A stretch of DNA of 13,363 bases from CBDUBS01 sp965365445 (lineage in GTDB: Bacteria; Bacteroidota; Rhodothermia; Rhodothermales; DASSAV01): contig CBDUBS010000093.1 of assembly GCA_965365445.1 (NCBI GenBank), forward strand, positions 1 to 13,363, written 5' to 3'. Shown here piece by piece: positions 1 through 7,075 of the stretch; the stretch's first letter is position 1; each line of letters begins with the position of its first letter. The translations under genes were made by a program, and so were the position numbers. The notes under the pieces were generated by a model. That model had not been told where the DNA came from, searched no databases, and saw nothing but the letters and a program-made list of their open reading frames with translations.

Positions 1-94
1 GGGATGCCTCATGTGGGCGCCGTACCCGATAAAGGTAAGCCGCAAGCGCTTCCGGGGCAAGCCGGGGCGCTCCGATTGTCCTCGGCGTCAAGGA

Positions 95-128
95 AAAAGG
101 CCCCTCTTCCGGAGAAGAGAGGCCTTTT
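95..128. terminator. Strong intrinsic terminator hairpin, probably bidirectional
   Basis: A 14-base arm at 95-108 pairs with 115-128 around a six-base loop (109-114), with a single C/A mismatch at 103/120. The outer pairs are A-T, so a T-run follows the GC core on either strand: five Ts on the minus strand (98 down to 94) and four on the plus strand. It lies 33 bases past the stop of the 13-codon minus-strand ORF, so it would end that transcript. It could also end a plus-strand gene lying left of the window. Confidence 0.75.
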
Positions 129-161
129 CTATAGCTGTCCGGGAGCCCGGCAAGCGTGTCG

Positions 162-203
162 CTAGCAGGCCATACCCGAGGCTCCCATCTGCATGTCAGA
201 CAT
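162..203 (-). CDS. Candidate 13-codon Met-rich small ORF or leader peptide
   Basis: On the minus strand an ATG at 203-201 opens a 13-codon frame ending in TAG at 164-162. The peptide is MSDMQMGASGMAC: five Met including the start, and a C-terminal Cys. Directly upstream, bases 215-205 read GGAGGTGATCC, which matches the anti-Shine-Dalgarno tail of 16S rRNA over its whole core, with seven bases between GGAGG and the ATG. Most annotated genes in this window have a weaker site or none. A small hairpin (139-150) and then the strong terminator at 95-128 follow the stop. I recognise no family. It may be a real micropeptide, a leader peptide of an attenuator controlling a minus-strand gene beyond the left edge, or chance. 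No clear promoter is visible upstream. The frame stays open upstream to about 75 codons but without another ATG. Confidence 0.35.
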   Translation of the reverse strand: MSDMQMGASGMAC

Positions 204-641
204 AGGATCACCTCCGTGGCAAGGGCATCGACATACGCGCCGACCACCGCCCAGTAATGCAGCCGGCGCCGCGTGATGAGCGCTTAACGCAGGGAATATG
301 CGGGGGTTCCGGAGAAGGAATAAAGCGCCGGGTATGGGGAACCTGTTAGCCTGTATATCCAGGAATCCGACTGTGGGGCACGGTTTATGTCAGAGCCGGT
401 CTGCTATGCAAGGGGTGCGTGAGGTAGGCGCCCGTGCTCACGATGCAGCCTTTGCTATGGTTTGTGCTGATGATGATGCGTAAGGGTGCGATTTCCTCGT
501 TGAAGCGTAGCCGAAAAGCGGAGCCGAGAAGCCTCGGTCCCGCTTTACAGGATGCGTCTTGCCCTCTGTCGTCTCCGGAACAACTTCGTCCCTGGCTCCC
601 TTCTGATACTCCAGAATTCGGGATGACTCATGTTTTCGTTT
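204..641. other. Unassigned intergenic stretch
   Basis: About 440 bases without a convincing gene. Plus-strand frames of 60-110 codons exist (298-483 and 434-772), but their composition is unlike the neighbouring genes, they carry no recognisable motif, and the second runs into the aldehyde dehydrogenase on the other strand. The stretch holds the ribosome binding site of the small ORF at its left end and a terminator-like hairpin at 515-546. I see no tRNA, repeat array or insertion sequence in it. Confidence 0.6.
515..546 (-). terminator. Terminator-like hairpin downstream of the aldehyde dehydrogenase
   Basis: Bases 515-521 (AAAGCGG) pair with 540-546 (CCGCTTT), and 524-528 (CCGAG) pair with 533-537 (CTCGG), around a four-base loop. 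Between the two stems lie one A/C mismatch and one G-T wobble. Read on the minus strand it starts about 96 bases after the aldehyde dehydrogenase stop and ends in CCGCTTTT, a short T-run. The most likely role is 3' end formation for that gene. The weak T-run keeps confidence moderate. Confidence 0.5.
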
Positions 642-2132
642 TCAGGGGTATTTCGTGTCGATCTGCGCCCTTTGTAATTTGCCCGAGTAGTCTACGTAGA
701 TCGTTTTGGTCTCGGTATAGAAATCGAACACTTCCCAGCCGCCTTCGCGGTGGCCGTTGCCGGTCTGTTTGACTCCTCCGAACGGCATGTGGGCTTCCGC
801 CCCGATGGTCGGGCCGTTTACATAGGTTATACCGGCCTCGATGTCGTGCATGGCTCGGAAGGCTAATCCCACGTCGCGGGTGTAAATGCTGGAGGACAGA
901 CCGTACGGAACGTCGTTGGCGGCGGCGACGGCCTCCTCGTAGGATGCGACCTTCAGAACCGACAATACCGGACCGAAGATTTCTTCCCTGGCGATTCGCA
1001 TGGAGCGCGTAACGTCGGTGAATACTGTCGGCTCGAAAAAGAATCCATGATCTAGCCGTTCTTCCTGCGGTCGTTTGCCGCCGAGGATCAACCGGGCGCC
1101 CTCGTCCAGGCCGATCCGGATGTACCGCTCCACCTTATCGAGCGCCTTTTTGTTTATGAGCGGCCCGATATCGACGCCTTCGTCATTTCCGTAGCCGAGC
1201 CGGAGGTCCCTTGTGGCCCATAGAAGCCGCTCCAGGAAGCCGTCGTGGACGGCCTCATGCAGGATCAGCCGGCTCGTCGCCGTGCAGCGCTGTCCGGTCG
1301 TACCAAAGGCGCCCCAGAGCACCCCGTCGAGGACGAGGTCGAGATCGGCATCCGGCATCACGATGATCGGATTTTTCCCGCCGAGTTCTAGCGAAACACG
1401 CTTGTGCAAACGGCCGCATGCCGCACCGATTGCGGCGCCGGTTTCCGTCGATCCCGTGAATGAAACGGCGTCTACCTCCGGGTGCTCGACAAGCGCCTTT
1501 CCTGCCTCTGACCCACCCTGGATCAGGTTGACGACGCCGGCCGGCAGGCCGGCGTCCAGAAGCACCCGCACCAGTAGTTCGCCCGAGTGGGGAGCATCTT
1601 CGCTGGGCTTGAACACCACCGTATTCCCGGAGGCGAGGGCGGGGAAAATTTTCCAGGTGGGGACGGCCACCGGAAAATTCCACGCCGTAATGACGCCGCA
1701 GACGCCCAGAGGCCGCCGGATCGTCATGTTGAACTTGTCGGGAAGCTCGCTGGGAACGGTATGGCCGAACAACCGCCGCGTCTCGGACGCTGCGTAGTAG
1801 GCGGTGTCGATGGCTTCCTGAACGTCCCCGCGCGTTTCCGTGAAGGGTTTACCCATTTCGCGCGTCATCTCGAACGCGAGGGCATCCTTTCGTTCGGTCA
1901 GCAAATCCCCTATGCGCCGAAGAAATTCGCCGCGTCGTGGGGCCGGCAGGCGGCTCCACGCGCTGAAGGCCGTTCGGGCCGAGCGTACCGCCCGGTCAAC
2001 GTCCTCCGGCGTCGATTGCGGAAATTGGCCGATCAGGTCGCGTGTATCGGCCGGGTTCCGGTTATCGAAGTAGCTTTCGGACGCGGCATCTTGCCACGTT
2101 CCGTCGTACACATTCTGATGGGTTTTCGGCAT
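642..2132 (-). CDS. NAD(P)-dependent aldehyde dehydrogenase family protein
   Basis: A full-length, soluble aldehyde dehydrogenase (496 residues from the chosen start) that oxidises an aldehyde to a carboxylic acid using NAD(P)+. Visible family marks are WNFP at 151-154 (oxyanion Asn152), FKPSE at 174-178 (cofactor Lys175), the FTGSTETG nucleotide turn at 225-232, the general base Glu249 in LELGGK, the catalytic Cys283 in GQRC, and EIFGPV nearer the C-terminus. The C-terminal PFGGVKQTGNGHREGG segment resembles the semialdehyde-dehydrogenase branch that includes 2,5-dioxovalerate and aminoadipate-semialdehyde enzymes, but the substrate cannot be read from sequence. The start at 2132 gives the usual N-terminal length. 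The frame is open to 2240, and an ATG at 2216 has GGAGG ten bases upstream, which would add 28 residues. The gene is divergent from the aminotransferase, with which it could share a pathway, but nothing proves that. Confidence 0.93.
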   Translation of the reverse strand: MPKTHQNVYDGTWQDAASESYFDNRNPADTRDLIGQFPQSTPEDVDRAVRSARTAFSAWSRLPAPRRGEFLRRIGDLLTERKDALAFEMTREMGKPFTETRGDVQEAIDTAYYAASETRRLFGHTVPSELPDKFNMTIRRPLGVCGVITAWNFPVAVPTWKIFPALASGNTVVFKPSEDAPHSGELLVRVLLDAGLPAGVVNLIQGGSEAGKALVEHPEVDAVSFTGSTETGAAIGAACGRLHKRVSLELGGKNPIIVMPDADLDLVLDGVLWGAFGTTGQRCTATSRLILHEAVHDGFLERLLWATRDLRLGYGNDEGVDIGPLINKKALDKVERYIRIGLDEGARLILGGKRPQEERLDHGFFFEPTVFTDVTRSMRIAREEIFGPVLSVLKVASYEEAVAAANDVPYGLSSSIYTRDVGLAFRAMHDIEAGITYVNGPTIGAEAHMPFGGVKQTGNGHREGGWEVFDFYTETKTIYVDYSGKLQRAQIDTKYP

Positions 2133-2322
2133 GGTCGCAGGTCGGTAAAGGGGCGGGGTCGGTTGCCGGGTATGGATCATGGTAAGAAAACGGAACGTCC
2201 GGCGCCCGTCGCGCATAAGGAAGTTACCTCCGGGCGGCATCCCGTGAAACGATTGCGCCGTATCATCCCGGTCGAGATTCCTTATCTTACCCCTCTATCG
2301 TCATCCATTTTTTCGGGCAGTT

Positions 2323-3522
2323 ATGCAACCGACTACGGCACCGGACCTGAAACAGCGCGTTTCCTCACGGCTTCAATCCGTTCCTCCGAGCGGCATACGG
2401 CGGTTTTTCGAAATCGCGGCGACCATGGAAGACGTGATTTCGCTGGGGATAGGAGAGCCGGATTTCGTAACGCCGGCTCCGGCCATCGATGCCGCCATTG
2501 CATCCTTGCAGGCAGGGCAGACCAACTACACGGCCAATGCGGGGCTGATGGAATTGCGCGAGCTCATTGCGGGCGACCTGGCCGGGCGGTATAACGTGCG
2601 TTACGATCCCGTGCGGGAGATCCTGGTGACGGTGGGCGTTAGTGAAGCCATGCTGCTCACGATGCTGGCGCTGCTCGATCCCGGAGATGAAATACTCATC
2701 CCGGAGCCGTGCTTCGTTTCATACGGCCCTACCGCCGTGTTCGCCGGGGCCAACGTAGTGTACGTGCCAACTTCCGTGGAGCACCAGTTCCAGGTTACGG
2801 CGCACGACATCGAAGCCCGGATCACCCCCCGTTCGAAGGTGCTGTTTCTCGGGTATCCGAACAACCCTACCGGGGCCGTACTCACGCGCAAGGCGCTGAC
2901 GGAAATAGCCGAAGTGGTGGAAAAGCATGACCTGATGGTAATCTCGGATGAGATTTATGACCGGCTCGTGTACGGAGAGGCGTTCGAGCGAGGGCACGTG
3001 TGTCTTCCTTCCATCGAGAGCCTTCGGGATCGTACGGTTCTGCTGGGTGGGTTCTCCAAAAATTACGCCATGACGGGCTGGCGTATCGGCTACGCTTGCG
3101 CCCCCGCGCCCATTTTGCAGGCTTTGTACAAGGCGCACCAGTATGCCGTTATGAGCGCTCCCACGATGGGCCAGATTGCCGCCGTAGCGGCCATACGCGA
3201 GTGCCAGGACGACGTAGAACGGATGCGCCGGTCCTACGACCAGCGCCGCAGGGTCATCGTAGACGGCCTCCGCGCGGCGGGATTGCCTACGTTCGAGCCG
3301 GAAGGTGCGTTTTACTGTTTTCCGGACATTCGCCCTACGGGAATGTCCTCCGAGGTGTTCGCACAGAAGCTTCTGCAGGAAGAACATGTGGCTTGCGTGC
3401 CGGGCGATGCATTCGGCCCGAGCGGCGCCGGATTTTTGCGTTGCTCGTATGCCACCTCTATGGAGAAAATAGAAGAAGCCGTTGTGCGGATCGGCCGGTT
3501 CGTAAAGCGGAATCACGGTTGA
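2323..3522 (+). CDS. PLP-dependent class I/II aminotransferase, PatA-like
   Basis: A 399-residue fold-type I aminotransferase that transfers an amino group between an amino acid and a 2-oxo acid in the cytoplasm. The N-terminal SGIRRF...VISLGIGEPDF, the TNYTANAGLMELR segment (67-79), YPNNPTG at 178-184 (PLP-binding Asn181), SDEIYDRL at 208-215 (Asp209 contacts the PLP ring nitrogen), and the Schiff-base Lys246 in FSKNYAMTGWR are all present. Arg373 near the C-terminus is the likely carboxylate-binding residue. The overall motif pattern is close to Bacillus PatA (N-acetyl-LL-diaminopimelate aminotransferase) and to broad-range aspartate aminotransferases, so the specific substrate is uncertain. 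The ATG at 2323 has no clear Shine-Dalgarno sequence. The 190 bases to the divergent aldehyde dehydrogenase should hold promoters for both genes, but I could not place one convincingly. Confidence 0.93.
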   Translation: MQPTTAPDLKQRVSSRLQSVPPSGIRRFFEIAATMEDVISLGIGEPDFVTPAPAIDAAIASLQAGQTNYTANAGLMELRELIAGDLAGRYNVRYDPVREILVTVGVSEAMLLTMLALLDPGDEILIPEPCFVSYGPTAVFAGANVVYVPTSVEHQFQVTAHDIEARITPRSKVLFLGYPNNPTGAVLTRKALTEIAEVVEKHDLMVISDEIYDRLVYGEAFERGHVCLPSIESLRDRTVLLGGFSKNYAMTGWRIGYACAPAPILQALYKAHQYAVMSAPTMGQIAAVAAIRECQDDVERMRRSYDQRRRVIVDGLRAAGLPTFEPEGAFYCFPDIRPTGMSSEVFAQKLLQEEHVACVPGDAFGPSGAGFLRCSYATSMEKIEEAVVRIGRFVKRNHG

Positions 3523-3549
3523 GTAACGGCCCTATTCTTGAAGTCTTTA

Positions 3550-3963
3550 ATGAGCATACGCGATATCAGCCTGCCGGGCGTCATCCTGGCGGCCGCCCTC
3601 CTTTCGGTAGGCGTGCACCTGGCGCTGGGGTGGAGCTGGACGCTCGCTGCGGGCGTACCGGCCGGCGCCCTGAAGCCGGCGCGTTGGTTCGTGGCAGGGA
3701 GTTTGAGCGGCGCCGTGGGCTGGGCTTTACCGATATTGTATTCGCTGGGCATCGCGCCGGCGCCGACCCTTCGCATGGCCGACACGATGGGTAATATGCT
3801 AGGTGGAGCACCCGGCATCGTCTTTATAGCCGCTACCGTACTTACGGGCGCCTGGCTCGGGGCGCTGGGGGCGGCTATCGGGGCGGGTGCAAAGCGCCTT
3901 CTACCGATTCGCTCCTCGAAATCCGCGTATGCGCTCCAGAATAACATGGCAAAGTCCTCGTAA
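3550..3963 (+). CDS. Small hydrophobic membrane protein of unknown function
   Basis: A 137-residue protein rich in Ala, Gly and Leu, with three likely membrane-spanning segments at roughly residues 9-35, 46-68 and 85-113. The C-terminal tail is basic and polar (KRLLPIRSSKSAYALQNN). The ATG at 3550 is chosen; the frame also opens at a TTG at 3538. It follows the aminotransferase by 27 bases and precedes prfB by 46, so it is probably co-transcribed with at least one of them. Third-position GC and the run of codons look like the neighbouring genes, which supports it being real. I recognise no family motif and assign no function. Confidence 0.75.
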   Translation: MSIRDISLPGVILAAALLSVGVHLALGWSWTLAAGVPAGALKPARWFVAGSLSGAVGWALPILYSLGIAPAPTLRMADTMGNMLGGAPGIVFIAATVLTGAWLGALGAAIGAGAKRLLPIRSSKSAYALQNNMAKSS

Positions 3964-4009
3964 GCCGGATACTGCCGTATTCCGTTAATTTGAAAAAAGG
4001 ACAACCGAT

Positions 4010-5144
4010 ATGATCGATTACCCTTCTCACCGAAGTCTCGTCGAGCGTGCGTACACACTCGGGAGGTACCTTTGACGTTGAAACTAGGAGGGAAAAAGTA
4101 GAGGCGTTCAATCATCGGCGTCTCGATCCGGAGTTCTGGAACAACCCGGAGGAAGCCCGAGACGTCGAGAAAAAGCTGGCGGTAGAACAACAGTGGCTGG
4201 ACATCTGGGACGCCGTTCGGCGGCGGACCGAAGACCTGGAAACCCTCCTGCTCATGGCGGAAGAAGAAGGGGAGGGGGCGCTGCTTGAATCCGAAATAGA
4301 ATCCGAGGCCGACGCACTCCGCAAGAGTGTGGAAGAATTGGAACTGAGAGGGATGCTCAGCGGACCCGACGATCACCGGAATGCCATCCTCGTCATTCAC
4401 CCCGGCGCGGGAGGGACCGAAAGCCAGGACTGGGCGGAAATGTTGCTGCGCATGTACACGCGCTGGGGGGAACGCAGCGGCTTTCAGGTATCCATGCTCG
4501 AGTACCAGCCCGGCGACGTGGCCGGTATAAAGAGTGCAAGCCTGAGTATCGAGGGGCCGTTTGCTTACGGCTACCTCAAATCCGAATCCGGCGTGCACCG
4601 GCTCGTTCGTATCTCCCCGTTCGACTCCAACGGAAGAAGGCATACGTCCTTTACGAGCGTGTTCGTATACCCCGAGATCGACGACAGCATCGAGGTGGAG
4701 GTGCGCCCGGATCAGGTCGAGTTGCAGACGTTCCGGTCCGGAGGAAAAGGCGGTCAGAACGTCAACAAGGTGGAAACGGGCGCCCGGTTGATCTGGAACG
4801 GCCGGCTTTCCAACGGTGAGGAGGCCCGGGTAGTGGCGGAGTGTACGGAGGAACGCAGCCAGCTACAGAACCGGGAGCGGGCCATGACGATGCTGAAGAG
4901 TCGTATTTATCAGCTAGAGCGCGAAATACAGGAGGCGGCCAAGAACCAGGTTGAAGGCAACAAGAAAAAAATCGAGTGGGGCAGCCAGATCCGTTCCTAC
5001 GTTTTCCAGCCGTACACCATGGTGAACGACCATCGCACCGAAACGAAGGTGACCGATGTACAGAGCATCATGGACGGCGACCTGGAACCCTTCATCCGGG
5101 CCTTTCTCCTTCAACAGGCCGGCATCAACGAGTCATCCGAATAG
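4010..5144 (+). CDS. prfB: Peptide chain release factor 2 (programmed +1 frameshift)
   Basis: RF2 recognises UGA and UAA stop codons in the ribosomal A site and triggers peptide release. The gene is in two frames: an ATG at 4010 starts a 21-codon zero-frame segment ending CTT TGA at 4070-4075, and translation resumes in the +1 frame at GAC (4074-4076), giving 377 residues, close to the 365 of E. coli RF2. The join reads GRYL-DVETRR, matching the RGYL-D pattern of the family. SPF at 202-204 is the RF2-type stop-recognition tripeptide, and GGQ at 247-249 (SGGKGGQNVNK) is the catalytic loop that enters the peptidyl transferase centre. A purine-rich stretch with AAGG lies about nine bases before the ATG. 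Calling only the downstream open frame from 4047 would give a wrong N-terminus. nadB follows after 27 bases. Confidence 0.97.
4061..4076 (+). promoter_or_regulatory. prfB programmed +1 frameshift site
   Basis: An internal Shine-Dalgarno-like GGGAGG (4061-4066) lies three bases before CTT TGA C (4070-4076). This is the same layout as the E. coli prfB site, with the slippery Leu codon CTT, an in-frame UGA and a following C that makes a poor stop context. In the known mechanism low RF2 slows termination at this UGA and favours slipping to the +1 frame, so RF2 limits its own synthesis. All sequence elements needed for that are visible here; the efficiency is not. Confidence 0.95.
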
Positions 5145-5171
5145 TTTCATATCCCTTCTCGGCGCGTCGTT

Positions 5172-6764
5172 ATGGATCAACGGTATCGGTTCGACTTCAT
5201 CGTTATAGGCAGCGGGGTAGCCGGTCTTTCCTATGCCCTGCGTGTTGCTGAGCACGGGACGGTTGCCATCCTGACCAAAAAGGCCAGCATCGAATCCAAC
5301 ACGAATTACGCCCAGGGCGGTATCGCTGCGGTAATGCATGAGGAGGACTCGGCGGAGAGCCACATCCAGGATACGCTCGTCGCCGGAGCGGGCCTGTGCG
5401 ACCGTCATATAGTCGAGATCGTGGTTACGGAGGGACCGCCCCGGGTTCGGGAGCTCATGGAACTGGGGGCGCAATTCACCAGGGAGAACAACCGCTTGCA
5501 CCTGGGCCGGGAGGGAGGGCACTCGAAGCACCGGATCGTTCATGCGGCCGACACGACAGGCAGGGAAGTGGAGCGGGCCCTGCTCGCGCAGATTCAAGCG
5601 CACGCCAATATTCAGGTGTTCGAGTATCACTACGCCCTCGACCTGATTACGCAGCACCACCTCGGCCAGCATGTTTCACGGCTGCGAACCGATATCCAGT
5701 GTTACGGGGTGTATGCACTGGACGAGACGACGGATCTGGTCAAGACGTTCCTGGGGAAGGTCGTCATGCTGGCGAGTGGGGGGTCCGGGCAGGCGTACCT
5801 GCACACCACCAACCCGTCCATTGCCACCGGCGACGGGGTTGCGATGGCATACCGCGCAAAAGCCCGGATCGAGAACATGGAGTTCGTCCAGTTCCATCCG
5901 ACGTCGCTTTACCACCCCGAGGCGGGATCGTTCCTCATTTCGGAGGCTGTGCGTGGGGCAGGAGGGCTTCTGTTCAGTCAGTCCGGGGAGCGGTTCATGC
6001 CTGCCTACGACGACCGGGCCGAACTCGCTCCGAGAGACATCGTGGCGCGGGCCATCGACGACCAGCTCAAGCAGCGCGGAGAAAAGTTTGTGCTGCTCGA
6101 TATTTCGCACAAACCTTCCGCTGAAATCCTTTCCCACTTTCCGCACATCTACGAAACCTGCCTCAAGTACGGAATAGACATCACGTCCGATCCGATCCCG
6201 GTGGTGCCGGCCGCCCATTACCAGTGTGGGGGCGTACGCACCGATGCGCTCGGGCAGACAAATATAAATGGATTGTTTGCGGCCGGTGAAGTGGCATCCA
6301 CCGGCTTGCATGGGGCCAACCGGTTGGCGAGCAACTCTCTTCTCGAAGCGCTCGTTTTTGCGGAACGCGCCGTGGAGCCCTCGATTGCCTACATGCAAAC
6401 GGCATCCTGGCTGGAGGAGGTGCCCCAGTGGGACGATAGCGGCACGATGCGTCCGAACGAGTGGGTACTCGTGTCGCACAATCGGGATGAATTGCGCAGG
6501 GTTATGTCCGATTACGTAGGTATCGTGCGTTCGGTGCTTCGGTTGGAGCGAGCCGCCCGGCGGACGCAACTCATCTACGAGGAAACGGAAGACTTCTACC
6601 GACGCTCGCGTGTATCGACCGGGCTGTGTGAGTTGCGTAACCTCATCGTGGTAGCCTACCTGATCGTCCGGAGCGCCCAGATGCGCCGGGAAAGTCGGGG
6701 GTTGCATTACATGCTCGACTATCCCTCCGAGCGGGATACGGAGCGGCGTCCGACGCTCGTATGA
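5172..6764 (+). CDS. nadB: L-aspartate oxidase
   Basis: A 530-residue FAD flavoprotein that oxidises L-aspartate to iminoaspartate, the first step of de novo NAD synthesis, for condensation by quinolinate synthase (NadA). The dinucleotide motif GSGVAG is at 13-18 and SNTNYAQGGIAA at 43-53. EGGHSKHRIVHAADTTG is at 114-130 and FHPTS at 241-245 (His242). The PRD Arg288, His349 in HYQCGG and Arg384 in NRLASNS correspond to the E. coli NadB active-site residues His244, Arg290, His351 and Arg386. The last two separate the family from fumarate reductase and succinate dehydrogenase flavoproteins only in combination, but the length and the C-terminal RGLHYMLDYP also fit NadB. nadA and nadC are not in this window. 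It sits 27 bases after prfB, with no clear ribosome binding site, and is probably co-transcribed with it. Confidence 0.96.
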   Translation: MDQRYRFDFIVIGSGVAGLSYALRVAEHGTVAILTKKASIESNTNYAQGGIAAVMHEEDSAESHIQDTLVAGAGLCDRHIVEIVVTEGPPRVRELMELGAQFTRENNRLHLGREGGHSKHRIVHAADTTGREVERALLAQIQAHANIQVFEYHYALDLITQHHLGQHVSRLRTDIQCYGVYALDETTDLVKTFLGKVVMLASGGSGQAYLHTTNPSIATGDGVAMAYRAKARIENMEFVQFHPTSLYHPEAGSFLISEAVRGAGGLLFSQSGERFMPAYDDRAELAPRDIVARAIDDQLKQRGEKFVLLDISHKPSAEILSHFPHIYETCLKYGIDITSDPIPVVPAAHYQCGGVRTDALGQTNINGLFAAGEVASTGLHGANRLASNSLLEALVFAERAVEPSIAYMQTASWLEEVPQWDDSGTMRPNEWVLVSHNRDELRRVMSDYVGIVRSVLRLERAARRTQLIYEETEDFYRRSRVSTGLCELRNLIVVAYLIVRSAQMRRESRGLHYMLDYPSERDTERRPTLV

Positions 6765-6845
6765 AGCGCACCGGGCAAACCGGCAAGTACGCCGCGATTC
6801 GATTGAAACAAACAAGTAATGGGGGCGTTTCCCGTAAATTAGTTT

Positions 6846-6859
6846 GAGGTTGCAACCTC
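6846..6859. promoter_or_regulatory. Perfect 14-bp palindrome overlapping a -35 element (candidate operator)
   Basis: GAGGTTGCAACCTC is its own reverse complement over all 14 bases. The central TTGCAA is the -35-like hexamer of the promoter proposed for the rimP-nusA operon, so a dimeric repressor bound here would occlude RNA polymerase. No regulator can be named from the sequence. Confidence 0.45.
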
Positions 6860-6879
6860 GCCTCCACCGGGCGTATATT
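6850..6879 (+). promoter_or_regulatory. Candidate promoter of the rimP-nusA-infB operon
   Basis: TTGCAA at 6850-6855 and TATATT at 6874-6879 are separated by 18 bases, a sigma-70-like arrangement matching four and five of six consensus bases. The fuller TATATTTTG (6874-6882) also resembles the Bacteroidota -7 element TAnnTTTG with one extra T. It lies about 200 bases upstream of the rimP ATG, and I see no comparable promoter between it and that gene. The inferred start of transcription is near 6886, just before two hairpins. Confidence 0.5.
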
Positions 6880-6886
6880 TTGCACG

Positions 6887-6914
6887 AAGGGGGGTCTTAA
6901 AGCCGCCCTTTTTT
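6887..6914 (+). terminator. Terminator-like hairpin, first of two before rimP
   Basis: AAGGGGGG at 6887-6894 pairs with CCGCCCTT at 6903-6910, with one G/G mismatch, across an A/T-rich loop. A run of six Ts (6909-6914) follows. It could end transcripts coming from nadB. It would also lie at the very 5' end of a transcript started at the promoter just upstream. Confidence 0.5.
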
Positions 6915-6941
6915 CTTGGTCTGAGCGGTTTTGAGCGTAAG

Positions 6942-6972
6942 CGCCCGTCCGGAACTGGAACGGGCGTTTTTT
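6942..6972 (+). terminator. Strong intrinsic terminator upstream of rimP
   Basis: CGCCCGT at 6942-6948 pairs perfectly with ACGGGCG at 6960-6966, and CC/GG pairs inside (6949-6950 with 6957-6958) can extend the stem past a bulge. Six Ts (6967-6972) follow directly. It stands about 104 bases before the rimP ATG and downstream of the best promoter candidate. It is therefore either the nadB terminator with an unseen rimP promoter further on, or an attenuator in the operon leader. Confidence 0.75.
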
Positions 6973-7075
6973 GCAATTAAACGACCTGACTGGCCGCTCG
7001 TAAAGGGCGCCGCCGAATGCAAGGCGCATCGTGGACGCCGGTTGGGCCGGAAATAGCGGTCGGGTAGCCGACTTT

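Noticed and set aside
1..94. Possible tRNA or structured RNA near the left edge (repeated CCGGGGC)
   Set aside because: No cloverleaf, anticodon arm or CCA end can be formed convincingly; only a short direct repeat is present.
205..215. GGATCACCTCC on the plus strand, identical to the 3' tail of 16S rRNA
   Set aside because: No other 16S sequence surrounds it. Its complement sits at the right distance before an ATG, so it is better read as a Shine-Dalgarno sequence on the minus strand.
1..283. Minus-strand frame open from 283 to the window edge (about 94 codons, starting ALITRRRLHYWAVVG)
   Set aside because: It has no ATG, codon use turns unlike the neighbours after the ribosome binding site, and it runs straight through the strong terminator hairpin.
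298..483. Plus-strand 61-codon frame in the intergenic stretch
   Set aside because: No motif, no clear ribosome binding site, and composition unlike neighbouring genes.
4047..4073. ATG at 4047 as the prfB start
   Set aside because: Its first nine codons overlap the zero-frame segment of the frameshift site and do not match RF2; the upstream ATG at 4010 plus the +1 shift gives the family N-terminus.
5676..6815. Long minus-strand frame (379 codons) opposite nadB, with similar long antisense frames opposite infB (9322-10527 and 10612-11931) and prfB (3513-4643)
   Set aside because: These mirror strongly coding plus-strand genes; their composition is that expected from antisense of GC-rich codons and no protein family is recognisable.
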